Part shown: one piece after another, positions 43,709-51,988 of the stretch | Position numbering within the stretch: position 1 is the stretch's first letter | How the letters are laid out: every line of letters starts with the position of its first letter | NCBI GenBank assembly: GCA_050261915.1 | Contig: JBLNDT010000011.1 | Coordinates: 45,610 to 109,609 of the forward strand | Source: UBA699 sp050261915 | GTDB lineage: Bacteria > Bacillota > Clostridia > Clostridiales > Clostridiaceae | DNA length: 64,000 nucleotides | Direction of reading: 5' to 3' | The notes under the pieces: generated by a model | Seen by the model: the letters and a program-made list of their open reading frames with translations, nothing else | The model's database searches: none | Told to the model about the DNA's origin: nothing | Translations under genes and position numbers: made by a program

Positions 43709-44584
43709 TTATTTATCGAATAGCTGAAAAAGCACCTGGGTTCCCTTATCCTCTTTATTTTGCTTTATAAGCTCATCATAAAGCTCCTTAGAGAGTGCAA
43801 GTCCAGGAGTATCTAGTCCCATTGCTTCTGCTTCTTGAAGGGCAATTTTCATATCCTTAACAAAGTGTTTTACATAAAATCCAGGTTCAAAATCCCCCTT
43901 GATCATTCTTGGTGCAAGATTGCTAAGAGACCAGCTTCCCGCTGCCCCTGCTCCTATGCTTTCAAGAACAAGCTCCGGATTAAGTCCTGCTTTTTTTGCA
44001 TAAACCATAGCTTCGCTTACTCCGATCATATTTGAGGCTATAACTATCTGATTGCACATTTTTGTATGCTGTCCCGCTCCAGCTGCCCCTTGAAGCACAA
44101 TATTTTTTCCCATTATTTCAAATAGAGGCTTCATATCATTAAACACCTCTTCATCTCCACCTACCATTATGGTTAAAGATGCATTTTTTGCCCCTACATC
44201 TCCTCCTGAAACAGGTGCATCCAGTGAGTATATTCCTTTTTTCTTAGCTTCATTATATATTTTTTTAGCAAGAGAAGGCTCTGAGGTAGTCATATCAATT
44301 ACATAAGTACCACCCTTTGCATTATTAATTATTCCTTCCTCCCCAAAATATACTTCTTCAACGTCTTTAGGGTAACCTACCATAGTTATAATAATATCCG
44401 CAGCTTTTGAAACTTCCTTTACTGTGTCCATCCATGTTGCACCTTTGTTAATAAGGTCCTCTGCTCTTGATTTTGTTCTATTATATATTACAAGCTTATA
44501 TCCCTTATCCATTATATGGGATGCCATACTCTTTCCCATTACCCCTATTCCAATAAATCCAACTACTAAATCTTTTTTTAACAT
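43709..44584 (-). CDS. 3-hydroxyisobutyrate/tartronate semialdehyde reductase family oxidoreductase
   Basis: 291 residues. The Rossmann start is VGFIGIGVMGKSMASHI (about 9-25). The substrate loop SLDAPVSGGDVGAKNASL is followed by the catalytic lysine in GAAGAGQHTKMCNQIVIASNM. It reduces a short 3-hydroxy acid semialdehyde with NAD(P)H; the exact substrate is not clear. The start overlaps the nfo stop by one base (TAATG), so it is coupled to the DNA-repair operon upstream, which may be accidental. Confidence 0.85.
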   Translation of the reverse strand: MLKKDLVVGFIGIGVMGKSMASHIMDKGYKLVIYNRTKSRAEDLINKGATWMDTVKEVSKAADIIITMVGYPKDVEEVYFGEEGIINNAKGGTYVIDMTTSEPSLAKKIYNEAKKKGIYSLDAPVSGGDVGAKNASLTIMVGGDEEVFNDMKPLFEIMGKNIVLQGAAGAGQHTKMCNQIVIASNMIGVSEAMVYAKKAGLNPELVLESIGAGAAGSWSLSNLAPRMIKGDFEPGFYVKHFVKDMKIALQEAEAMGLDTPGLALSKELYDELIKQNKEDKGTQVLFQLFDK

Positions 44585-45423
44585 TATAAACCCTCCTTGT
44601 ATTCATTTCTTAATAATTTTATTTCCTCAGCATACCCCTCCAGATCATTTGGTGTTTCCAGATAAAATGGAAGCTTTCTAAGTTTAGGATGATTAATTAT
44701 TCTCTTAACAGCCTCAAGACCAATATTTCCTTTTCCTATACATGCATGCCTATCCTTATGACTTCCAAATTGATTCAAACTGTCATTCAAGTGAATTGCC
44801 AGCAGTCTTTCCAATCCAATAATCTTATCAAACTCATCTAAAACCCCATCCAAATTGGAAACTATGTCATAACCTGAATCATATACATGGCATGTATCAA
44901 GGCATACACCTAATTTTTCAGATATATTTACTCCATTTATGATTTCCTTTAATTCTTCAAATTTACTTCCCACTTCACTCCCCTTACCAGCCATTGTTTC
45001 AAGCAGTACCATGGTTTTTTGTTCTGGCCTTAAAACATTATTTAGCATCTTAGTTATGTATTCTATACCCGTTTCCACCCCTTGCCCCACATGGCTCCCA
45101 GGGTGAAAATTATATAAAGTTCCTGGAAGATATTCCAATGTGGCAAGATCCTCCGCCATCATATTTTGGGCAAGGCCCCTTAACCCTTCCTTGTTTGAGC
45201 ATGGATTCATAGTATATGGAGCATGAGCCAAAATTACAGGAAACTTATTATCTTTCATTATTTCAAGGAACTGATTTATGTCCTTCAGGTCTATATCCTT
45301 TGCCTTGCTTCCCCGAGGATTTCTGCTGAAATACTGAAATGTGTTTGCTCCTATGCTTAAGGCCTCCAGCCCCATATGGCGGTAACCTTTAGAAGAAGAC
45401 AAATGACATCCTATATTCATCAT
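44584..45423 (-). CDS. nfo: Deoxyribonuclease IV (endonuclease IV, AP endonuclease)
   Basis: 279 residues. Metal-binding motifs of the family are all present: NFHPGSHVGQGVE, VLLETMAGKGSEVGSKFEEL, GVCLDTCHVYDSGYD, LLAIHLNDS and GSHKDRHACIGKGNIG. It cuts DNA at abasic sites. It is translationally coupled to ogt (overlap ATGATGA). Placing it beside adaA and ogt makes an alkylation-repair operon. Confidence 0.93.
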   Translation of the reverse strand: MMNIGCHLSSSKGYRHMGLEALSIGANTFQYFSRNPRGSKAKDIDLKDINQFLEIMKDNKFPVILAHAPYTMNPCSNKEGLRGLAQNMMAEDLATLEYLPGTLYNFHPGSHVGQGVETGIEYITKMLNNVLRPEQKTMVLLETMAGKGSEVGSKFEELKEIINGVNISEKLGVCLDTCHVYDSGYDIVSNLDGVLDEFDKIIGLERLLAIHLNDSLNQFGSHKDRHACIGKGNIGLEAVKRIINHPKLRKLPFYLETPNDLEGYAEEIKLLRNEYKEGL

Positions 45424-45890
45424 AAAACCCTCCTTTCCAGGTTAAGCAGGTATTCTTTAACATGAAGTCCTCCTGCATAGCCTACAAGCTTTCCATTTGC
45501 TCCAATTACCCTGTGGCAAGGAATAATAATTGAAATTGGGTTTTTGTTGTTTGATGATCCAACAGCCCTTGATGCTTTCGGATTCCCAATAATCTCTGCT
45601 ATTTCTCCATAAGTTTTTGTTTCTCCATAAGGAATTTCCTGCAGAGCTTTCCAGCACTTCATTTGAAATTCTGTTCCAATTGGAGCTAATGGAATATCAA
45701 AGGATTTTCTTTTTCCATTAAAATATTCAATAAGCTCATTATAAGTCTTTTTAATAAGCTCTGTTTCATTTACTTTCCAATCCTCTTTAATGAATGTTTC
45801 ATCCTTAAAATAAATATTTGTGATTTTTTCCCCATTATCCGCTATAAGAATTTTCCCAATGGGTGAATCATATATATAAACATTTTTCAT
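45420..45890 (-). CDS. ogt: Methylated-DNA-protein-cysteine methyltransferase
   Basis: 156 residues. The acceptor cysteine lies in ISIIIPCHRVIGANG (PCHRV). Helix-turn-helix contacts are in YGETKTYGEIAEIIGNPKASRAVG. It repairs O6-methylguanine by taking the methyl group irreversibly. The start overlaps the adaA stop by four bases, so it is coupled to the regulator gene. Confidence 0.94.
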   Translation of the reverse strand: MKNVYIYDSPIGKILIADNGEKITNIYFKDETFIKEDWKVNETELIKKTYNELIEYFNGKRKSFDIPLAPIGTEFQMKCWKALQEIPYGETKTYGEIAEIIGNPKASRAVGSSNNKNPISIIIPCHRVIGANGKLVGYAGGLHVKEYLLNLERRVL

Positions 45891-46438
45891 ACATTTTGCC
45901 TCCTATACTCTTTTGGTGAAACTTCATAATATCTCTTAAAGGCCGCATAAAAAGATGATGCTGATCCAAACCCAGATTCAGATGAAATATCCAGTATACC
46001 TTTGTTCGTTTTCTTTAATAGTTCTGAAGCCTTAGCAGCTTTAAGCTTGTTGCAATACTCAACTGGGGTTATGCCATACTGATGTTTAAATAGTGAAATC
46101 AATCTATTCTGGCTCACTCCTAGGTTTTTAATTTCACTATTAAGCATTTCTTTATTATTAAAGTACCTATTATATATATTTTTAGCCTTTTCAGTTATTT
46201 CAAACATTGGCTTGTAGTCTAAAAGGTCTGGTCTGCACCTTTTACAAGGACGCATCCCAAATTCAGCAGCTTCATCTGCATTATTAAAAAACATTACATT
46301 TTCTCTCAGGGGTTCCTTTGATTTGCATGACGGTCTGCAAAATACTCCGGTGGTTTTGACCCCATAAAAAAACTTCCCATCATAAGAACTATCGCAATTA
46401 ACCACAGCACTCCATTTTTCATCATCAGTAATACTCAA
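45887..46438 (-). CDS. adaA: AdaA-type methylphosphotriester-DNA sensing AraC regulator
   Basis: 183 residues from a TTG at 46438 with AGGAGGGG eight bases upstream. The N-terminal zinc domain (about 1-80) shows YGVKTTGVFCRPSCKSK and RPCKRCRPD, i.e. the four cysteines whose first accepts a methyl from DNA phosphotriesters. An AraC helix-turn-helix pair follows (about 95-183). It is a methylation-activated regulator of the adaA-ogt-nfo operon, as in Bacillus adaA. Confidence 0.92.
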   Translation of the reverse strand: MSITDDEKWSAVVNCDSSYDGKFFYGVKTTGVFCRPSCKSKEPLRENVMFFNNADEAAEFGMRPCKRCRPDLLDYKPMFEITEKAKNIYNRYFNNKEMLNSEIKNLGVSQNRLISLFKHQYGITPVEYCNKLKAAKASELLKKTNKGILDISSESGFGSASSFYAAFKRYYEVSPKEYRRQNV

Positions 46439-46555
46439 TACAACCCCTCCTAGCACTATTTATATAATTTTATCAAAATTTGTTCAATATGTCTTTCAGT
46501 ATTTCATCTTTTAATTTGTGATATAATTATTTGGATATATATTTGGAGGGTAATT

Positions 46556-46847
46556 ATGAAAACCGTAATTAAAACATGCTGCTTCCATAATACTAAGTCA
46601 ATTTGTAAGCAATGTGCCTTGTTCCATATTTGTATCAAGCTTTACAAGCAATTGGAAGGAAGTACTTATTGGAGTTAATACCGGAGGTATGGGAACCATA
46701 ATAGCTTCCCTGGCAAGTCTTATATCTTATAAGATTTATGTAAACGAAAATAAAGCCAAAAACAGGCATTACTTATTGAAATTCAACATTTACAATTTTG
46801 TAAGCCTGTTTGTATTTGCAGTTTTTAATTATTTATGGCTTTTATAA
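46556..46847 (+). pseudogene. Decayed ion/anion permease gene (C-terminal remnant)
   Basis: A TATAAT (46522-46527) and TTGGAGGG lead to an ATG at 46556, but its frame ends after 40 codons. In another frame, from about 46587, the sequence reads IILSQFVSNVP, then NWKEVLIGVNTGGMGTIIAS and SLISYKIY, followed by a membrane segment. This is the C-terminal end of the ArsB/NhaD/SLC13-type permease family. The start signals and the tail appear joined by an internal deletion and frameshift. It converges on, and overlaps by 19 bp, the aldo/keto reductase gene. Confidence 0.6.
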
Positions 46848-47848
46848 AAATCAAGATACTTTTTAAGTTCCTTTTTTAATAAACTCGGGGTGTCCAGCTT
46901 ATATGGACAATTATTTTTGCAGTGTCCGCAATTTATGCATTTATTTATAAGTTCCATTCTATCCTTATAACTATCTTGTAGGAATTGTTCATAAGGGGAC
47001 CTTGCCATCATAAGTGATAATCTGGCTTGATTAGGTATATCAATTCCTGCAGGGCAAGGCAGACAATATCCGCATCCCCTGCAAAACTCTCCTGAAAGTT
47101 CCAATCTATCCTTATTAATAACTTCCCACATTTTTCCATCAAGTACTGGGGGATTTCCCTCCAGGGATAAAAATTCTTCGAGCTCCTTCATCCTTTGAAT
47201 TCCCCATATAGGAACAAGATTCTCAAACTGCCTCAAAAACGAAAAAGTAGAGGATACATTTGTTATGAGACCCCCTGATAATGCCTTCATTGCAATTACC
47301 CCAACATCATTTTTTATGCATATATCAATAAGCTTTATATCCATTTCTGCAGAAAGGGAGCTTAGTGGAAATTGAACTGTATCATAGGCACCTGATTCAG
47401 ATGCTTTTATTGCATTATCCAAGCTGTGGTTTGTAATACCGATAAATCTAATCAGCCCTTTATCTCTTGCCTCTTTTAAACCTGAATAAAGGCCCTCTTC
47501 ATCATTTAAATCTGGCAGTGATTCAGGATTATGAAGCTGATATATGTCTATATAGTCGGTTTTAAGATTTTTCAAGCTGGTTTCAAGATGTTCAAATAAT
47601 GTTTTTTTATCCTTTGCATGACTTTTTGTTGCAATAATAATATTTCCCCTTACATCCCCAAGGGCATATCCAATTTTTTCTTCACTGTCAGAGTACATTC
47701 TTGCAGTATCAAAAAAATTTATTCCCTTGTCATAAGCTTTTCTTAAAATTTGTGAAGCATCTTCAAAAGACAGTCTTTGTATTGGCAGTGCTCCAAACCC
47801 GCTTCTGCTAACCATTAATTCAGTACGTCCAAGTCTTATTTTATCCAT
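46829..47848 (-). CDS. Aldo/keto reductase with C-terminal 4Fe-4S ferredoxin domain
   Basis: 339 residues. The barrel domain starts LGRTELMVSRSGFGALPIQRL and has the catalytic Asp/Tyr segment GINFFDTARMYSDSEE, Lys in ATKSHAKD and His in QLHNPE. The C-terminus has CRGCGYCLPCPAGIDI and CINCGHCKNNCPYKLDTP, two iron-sulfur clusters. The family probably takes electrons from ferredoxin-like donors; the substrate is unknown. It overlaps the dienelactone hydrolase-like gene by eight bases. Confidence 0.86.
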   Translation of the reverse strand: MDKIRLGRTELMVSRSGFGALPIQRLSFEDASQILRKAYDKGINFFDTARMYSDSEEKIGYALGDVRGNIIIATKSHAKDKKTLFEHLETSLKNLKTDYIDIYQLHNPESLPDLNDEEGLYSGLKEARDKGLIRFIGITNHSLDNAIKASESGAYDTVQFPLSSLSAEMDIKLIDICIKNDVGVIAMKALSGGLITNVSSTFSFLRQFENLVPIWGIQRMKELEEFLSLEGNPPVLDGKMWEVINKDRLELSGEFCRGCGYCLPCPAGIDIPNQARLSLMMARSPYEQFLQDSYKDRMELINKCINCGHCKNNCPYKLDTPSLLKKELKKYLDFYKSHK

Positions 47849-48443
47849 TTTTTATTCTCCTGTATAAAAATAATTTTACTAATTCATTTCCTGCTTTTTC
47901 TGAATCACTGGAGTAATTTCTAGAAAATAAATCTGCAAATCCATGTTTTCCTTCTAGTATATATACCTCAGTATTGTCTGCTTTATCTATTGTTGATGCA
48001 ATTTCCTGTACATTAAATGAATTTTCAGTTGACGCAAATATAACCAGAGAAGGGCATAATGGATTTATTTGTATATAATCTCTTATCCTTGACCCATAAT
48101 AACATACTATACCACTGCATTCACTATTTTCGCTGCATAACCATGCTACTGTGGCCCCAATACTGTAACCAATTAGGAATATATGTTTATAGGTTTTTTT
48201 TGATTCTTTAATCAACTCATTTACTTTACAAACACAGGTGTTAAAACCAATATTATTAAAGTATTCATAAGCATCTTTTTCCTCTTGGTATTCAAATTTT
48301 TCATTGTTTTCGTAGAAATTTGGTATTATTACATCAAAGCCTCGATTTCGCCAATACTCCTCTGTTTTTAACATATGATTGTTAATTCCATATATTTCAT
48401 GCAAAATTATCATTAGTGATTTCGAATTTTTAATGGTGTTCAT
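47841..48443 (-). CDS. Dienelactone hydrolase family protein
   Basis: 200 residues, alpha/beta-hydrolase fold. The nucleophile elbow is IGYSIGATVAW (Ser near residue 95), where dienelactone hydrolases more often have Cys. The Asp/His end is seen in EGKHGFADLFSRNY. The natural substrate is not clear. It lies directly after the fumarylacetoacetase-like gene, one base shared. Confidence 0.75.
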   Translation of the reverse strand: MNTIKNSKSLMIILHEIYGINNHMLKTEEYWRNRGFDVIIPNFYENNEKFEYQEEKDAYEYFNNIGFNTCVCKVNELIKESKKTYKHIFLIGYSIGATVAWLCSENSECSGIVCYYGSRIRDYIQINPLCPSLVIFASTENSFNVQEIASTIDKADNTEVYILEGKHGFADLFSRNYSSDSEKAGNELVKLFLYRRIKNG

Positions 48444-49306
48444 TATCTTAATACTGTAACAAGGCTTCCTATTTTTTCTAGGTATACTGTAACCTTGTCA
48501 TTTGGCTTAAGCCAGTTTTTTTCATCTTCCGGGTAGCCTAGCATAACTCCGCTTGGAGTGCCGGAAAATATTATGTCTCCAGGCTTTAAGGTCATATATT
48601 TTGACGCATAGCTTATAATAGAAGCGCAATTGAATATCATGTCCCTGGTATTGGAGTTTTGCCTTATCTCACCATTCACTTCACATTTTATATCGAGATT
48701 ATATGGATCAATCTCATCTGAAGTAACTATGCACGGCCCTATGGGAGCAAAACCATCACAGGTTTTTCCAAGAAGCCACTGTCCGCTTACAAATTGAAGA
48801 TCCCTTGCAGAAAGATCATTTCCTGCAGTATATCCAAATACATAATTTAATGCATCCTCCTCTGAAACATTAAATGCCTCCTTACCAATTACAATTACAA
48901 GTTCAGCCTCATAATCATATTTATAGGCACTCTTTGGGAGATAAACTTCTTCATTATGTGCAGCAAGGGCGTTGCTGAATTTACTGAAAAGTACAGGTGA
49001 AGAAGGTATATCCATTTTGCATTCTTTTCCATGGCTCATGTAATTCAAGCCTACGCATAATATTTTTTCAGGATTCGTTACTGGAGGTGCATAAATTATA
49101 TCCTCCTCAATAACAAACTCATTTTCCATTTTTATTAGTTCCTTAAGCTTTGAAATAGCCGGCTCTCCCTCTTTTATAAGCTGTTCCATGGTTTCAGGTA
49201 CATCAAGACAAAATTTACTCCCTGCCTTTTTTACGTCAATAACCCCATTCTCAACCTTAATTCCAAGTAAAATTTCTTTGCAAGATTTAAAATTAACAAG
49301 TTTCAT
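48443..49306 (-). CDS. Fumarylacetoacetate hydrolase family protein
   Basis: 287 residues. Family blocks are ILCVGLNYMSHGKE, the acidic metal ligands in YDYEAELVIVIGKEA, FGYTAGNDLSARDLQ and the C-terminal PGDIIFSGTPSGVMLG. Members hydrolyse or decarboxylate ring-cleavage products and oxaloacetate-like acids. Being followed by a dienelactone hydrolase-like and a reductase gene suggests a small catabolic operon of unknown substrate. Confidence 0.88.
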   Translation of the reverse strand: MKLVNFKSCKEILLGIKVENGVIDVKKAGSKFCLDVPETMEQLIKEGEPAISKLKELIKMENEFVIEEDIIYAPPVTNPEKILCVGLNYMSHGKECKMDIPSSPVLFSKFSNALAAHNEEVYLPKSAYKYDYEAELVIVIGKEAFNVSEEDALNYVFGYTAGNDLSARDLQFVSGQWLLGKTCDGFAPIGPCIVTSDEIDPYNLDIKCEVNGEIRQNSNTRDMIFNCASIISYASKYMTLKPGDIIFSGTPSGVMLGYPEDEKNWLKPNDKVTVYLEKIGSLVTVLR

Positions 49307-49321
49307 AATATATCCCCTTTA

Positions 49322-51184
49322 TTAATTAGTTTTGAAAGGAAATTTAATGATTTTTCCTTCATCATTCTGTTTGCTTAAAATAATCTTTATGGCAGGCCTA
49401 CCGTAATTAATACCGCTGCTCTTTAGAACTGCATAAAGCTTTTCACCTGAATCTATCATAGCTGCAAGGTTTACATTGACCCCTTTTGGAATATAACCAA
49501 GTACATATCCATCCTCTGCAGTTACTAGGATTGAATTTTTGTCATCCTTATTATCAGGTTCTCTTATAAGGTATAAAACATCTCCCTCTTCAATCTGGTC
49601 TTCTACTACAAGCATATCTCTGTAAACCGTACCTGCTATTTCAGTATCCAGCACCAGGGAATCCAATGAAGTTGGTGTTACCTGGATTCCTGCCAAATCA
49701 ACATAACGCTGCTCTTTTTGTACATCTTCATTATTCTCAAGCAATCTTAAAATCCTCTTTTTAATTCTTTTTACCGGTTCAATTTCCAGGGCATTTTCCA
49801 AGGCAGGAATAATATTATGGCTCCAGCTAAGCTTATTTACCCTAAGGCCATGAATAGCCTCCACCCTAACTGAAGGGAACCTGCACTTTAGACAATTCAT
49901 AAAAAACTCCTCTTCATTTTTCTTTTCTCTTCTTAATGCCCTTAATAAATACATAAGCCATATATCCGGCTTATACTTTCCATCAAATTCATCCTCTGGA
50001 ATATCCATTGGACCTTCATTAAATACTTCATTTGGCAGCACATTTTGGAGATATCCAAATACCTCATCAACATATACCTCAGCATGATCCACCAGCATAT
50101 GCTTAAGAACTTCCATGTCAAATAAATCCCTTTGAAATAAAGGAATAAAAGAATCAAAGGAAGGTACGGCTTTAAGTCTTCCAAGTGTCATCATTATAAA
50201 GCTTGATTCATATTCTGGATCATTTAACTGGCTTAAGGCCACATTTGTCCATTTTGGCTGCTTTAAAATTTCATTAAAAAGTTCAAAATCTTCTTTATTC
50301 CAGTCAAAATCCATTCCCTTCTCAAGTATAACAAGTGCTGCAAGATCTATAAATAAATGAGCATGGTTTCTAGCTGCATTTAAATATTTTGGCACTATAA
50401 ATCTACTTTGAGCTATTTCATTTAAATTATTTTTTTCAAAAGCATAAGCTATTAAATGTGAAAAACTAGTAAAATTATCTTGGTTTATCTGGCAGCTAAT
50501 ATAATATTCTTCCATATCAACCTTCTGAAGACACAAAACAGCACAAAGATTGGGGGCAATCTCATTCTTCCAACCCTTTGTTAATACCCACTGCTTCTCA
50601 AAATCAGATAATGGTTCCATGGTGTACAGGGATGCCAGTTTTCCATATCCGGAAGTGTTTCTTGCAAGCTCAAAAGCAAATTCATTTGAATTCATATGAT
50701 TTTTTGATGCTTCCAAGGCATATATAGTAAGAGAACTATGGAGTCCTAATACTTTCAATATCTGGGTTGTGATATCATTTTCGTAAAAACCCAATATTAT
50801 CATACCAAGCTTAACTTCTTCTTCATTTTCACTATTAGTTGCAAGTTTTATTCCAAATTCGTATAACTGCATTTTATCTATAATTTTTTCTGATAAACAT
50901 AACTTTATTCTTAAAATAAGCTTATCAAGATATAAAACAATAGGCCTACTTTCCATAATTTTCTTTAGTTCATCTGAAACCTCTTCAGTTTTAACACATT
51001 TTTCAACCTGATCTACTAATGCCTTTGCAAATTTTTCTTTTAACAAAAATGAAATTCCATCCTCCCAAAGTAGATACTTTACATCCCTGCTTCCTGCAAC
51101 CTGTAAATTTTGAAAGGAGTATGGCAGTCCAGGATATTGACTGGACATTCTTGTTATATAGTGATAAATGCTTTCCTTAGCCAT
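49322..51184 (-). CDS. Large helical-repeat protein with C-terminal HIRAN domain
   Basis: 620 residues, soluble. Residues about 60-490 are helical, rich in Leu, Glu and Lys, with a HEAT-like segment KCRFPSVRVEAIHGLRVNKL near 430. The last 110 residues (about 510-615) look like a HIRAN domain: AGTVYRDMLVVEDQIEEGD, LYLIREPDNKDDKNSILVT and YVLGYIPKGVNVNLAAMI. HIRAN domains bind DNA ends or damaged DNA in eukaryotic Rad5/HLTF proteins and are less studied in bacteria. No helicase or nuclease domain is present. It lies 16 bp upstream of the FAH gene on the same strand, so they share a transcript, perhaps by chance. Confidence 0.7.
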   Translation of the reverse strand: MAKESIYHYITRMSSQYPGLPYSFQNLQVAGSRDVKYLLWEDGISFLLKEKFAKALVDQVEKCVKTEEVSDELKKIMESRPIVLYLDKLILRIKLCLSEKIIDKMQLYEFGIKLATNSENEEEVKLGMIILGFYENDITTQILKVLGLHSSLTIYALEASKNHMNSNEFAFELARNTSGYGKLASLYTMEPLSDFEKQWVLTKGWKNEIAPNLCAVLCLQKVDMEEYYISCQINQDNFTSFSHLIAYAFEKNNLNEIAQSRFIVPKYLNAARNHAHLFIDLAALVILEKGMDFDWNKEDFELFNEILKQPKWTNVALSQLNDPEYESSFIMMTLGRLKAVPSFDSFIPLFQRDLFDMEVLKHMLVDHAEVYVDEVFGYLQNVLPNEVFNEGPMDIPEDEFDGKYKPDIWLMYLLRALRREKKNEEEFFMNCLKCRFPSVRVEAIHGLRVNKLSWSHNIIPALENALEIEPVKRIKKRILRLLENNEDVQKEQRYVDLAGIQVTPTSLDSLVLDTEIAGTVYRDMLVVEDQIEEGDVLYLIREPDNKDDKNSILVTAEDGYVLGYIPKGVNVNLAAMIDSGEKLYAVLKSSGINYGRPAIKIILSKQNDEGKIIKFPFKTN

Positions 51185-51270
51185 TAGAAGTCCTCCTGAC
51201 TTTATGTTCTTTATATCTTAATTCTACACAATCTGCTTAATACCTTGTTTTATATCAAAAAAAAATAAAA

Positions 51271-51296
51271 ACCCCAAAATATTCCTATTTTGGGGT
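51271..51296 (-). terminator. Terminator of the cold shock gene
   Basis: ACCCCAAAAT (51271-51280) pairs with ATTTTGGGGT (51287-51296). On the minus strand it is followed by TTTTTATTTTTTTTT, a strong intrinsic terminator, 11 bp after the cold shock stop. Confidence 0.88.
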
Positions 51297-51306
51297 AAAA
51301 TACTCA

Positions 51307-51507
51307 TTATCTTATAATATTGATATTTTCTGCCTGAAGACCTTTTTGTCCCTTAACTACTTCATAGGATACCTTTTGACCTTCACCAAGGGATTTAAAT
51401 CCTTCTGAGTTTATCTGTGAAAAATGTGCAAATACATCATTTCCATCTTCTCCTGTGATAAATCCAAATCCTTTTTCTGCATTGAACCATTTTACTGTAC
51501 CATTCAT
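51307..51507 (-). CDS. csp: Cold shock protein (CspA/CspB family)
   Basis: 66 residues from the ATG at 51507 with CGGAGGTACAC upstream. It starts MNGTVKWFNAEKGFGFI and has the RNA-binding pair GFGFIT and DVFAHFS, then the QKGLQAENI end. It is a single-stranded nucleic acid chaperone. The 170 bp between it and tlp have no gene and probably hold its promoter and a long 5' leader of the kind that senses cold; I did not resolve a structure. Confidence 0.95.
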   Translation of the reverse strand: MNGTVKWFNAEKGFGFITGEDGNDVFAHFSQINSEGFKSLGEGQKVSYEVVKGQKGLQAENINIIR

Positions 51508-51680
51508 TAATGTGTACCTCCGAAATTTTATTATTCTAAACTCACTGTAATAACCCACCAATAAAATCTCGATATCACCATACTAGTTACCAAGTACTAA
51601 TTGAAATATCTTTGTGTTACATTATTTACTACTAATTTGAGTTCTTGCTTAGCATACCACAATCACCCATGTAAATCAAG

Positions 51681-51908
51681 CTATTTGAAGTGCTTTTCTC
51701 TATGCACTGCCTCATCTTTGATTTCTTTTCTCATTGAATTAAGTGCTTCTTCTCTCCTTTCATTTTTGTCAATAAGCATCTGCTTCATCTTAGCATCGCT
51801 TGTTTCTTCAATAGCGCGTTCTGCACACCTGCAGTTTTCAATTGTTTTGTCAATATTGTACTGGATTTTTTCAACATTGTCAGATCTGTCATCTGGTTTG
51901 TTTTTCAT
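51681..51908 (-). CDS. tlp: Small acid-soluble spore protein Tlp
   Basis: 75 residues: KPDDRSDNVEKIQ near the start and KNERREEALNSMRKEIKDEA at the end match the Tlp family of Bacillus and Clostridium spores, made in the forespore. It has two cysteines in NCRCAER that are not usual for the family. The gene stands alone with AAAGGGG before the start. This is a further sign that the host forms spores. Confidence 0.88.
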   Translation of the reverse strand: MKNKPDDRSDNVEKIQYNIDKTIENCRCAERAIEETSDAKMKQMLIDKNERREEALNSMRKEIKDEAVHREKHFK

Positions 51909-51988
51909 AGGATCATATCCCCTTTATATTATATTCAGCAGGTTTAATTACCTAATTTTATTATTCCTGAAAATATAATAATTATGTG

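Noticed and set aside
46556..46678. Frame of 40 codons with several cysteines and a good ribosome-binding site
   Set aside because: The region is better explained as the frameshifted remnant of a permease gene, whose C-terminal family signature continues in another frame.
51601..51978. 125-codon rightward frame over the tlp and csp leader region
   Set aside because: It is antisense to tlp, which is a clear family member, and has no ribosome-binding site; its Ser- and Leu-rich composition is typical of a shadow frame.
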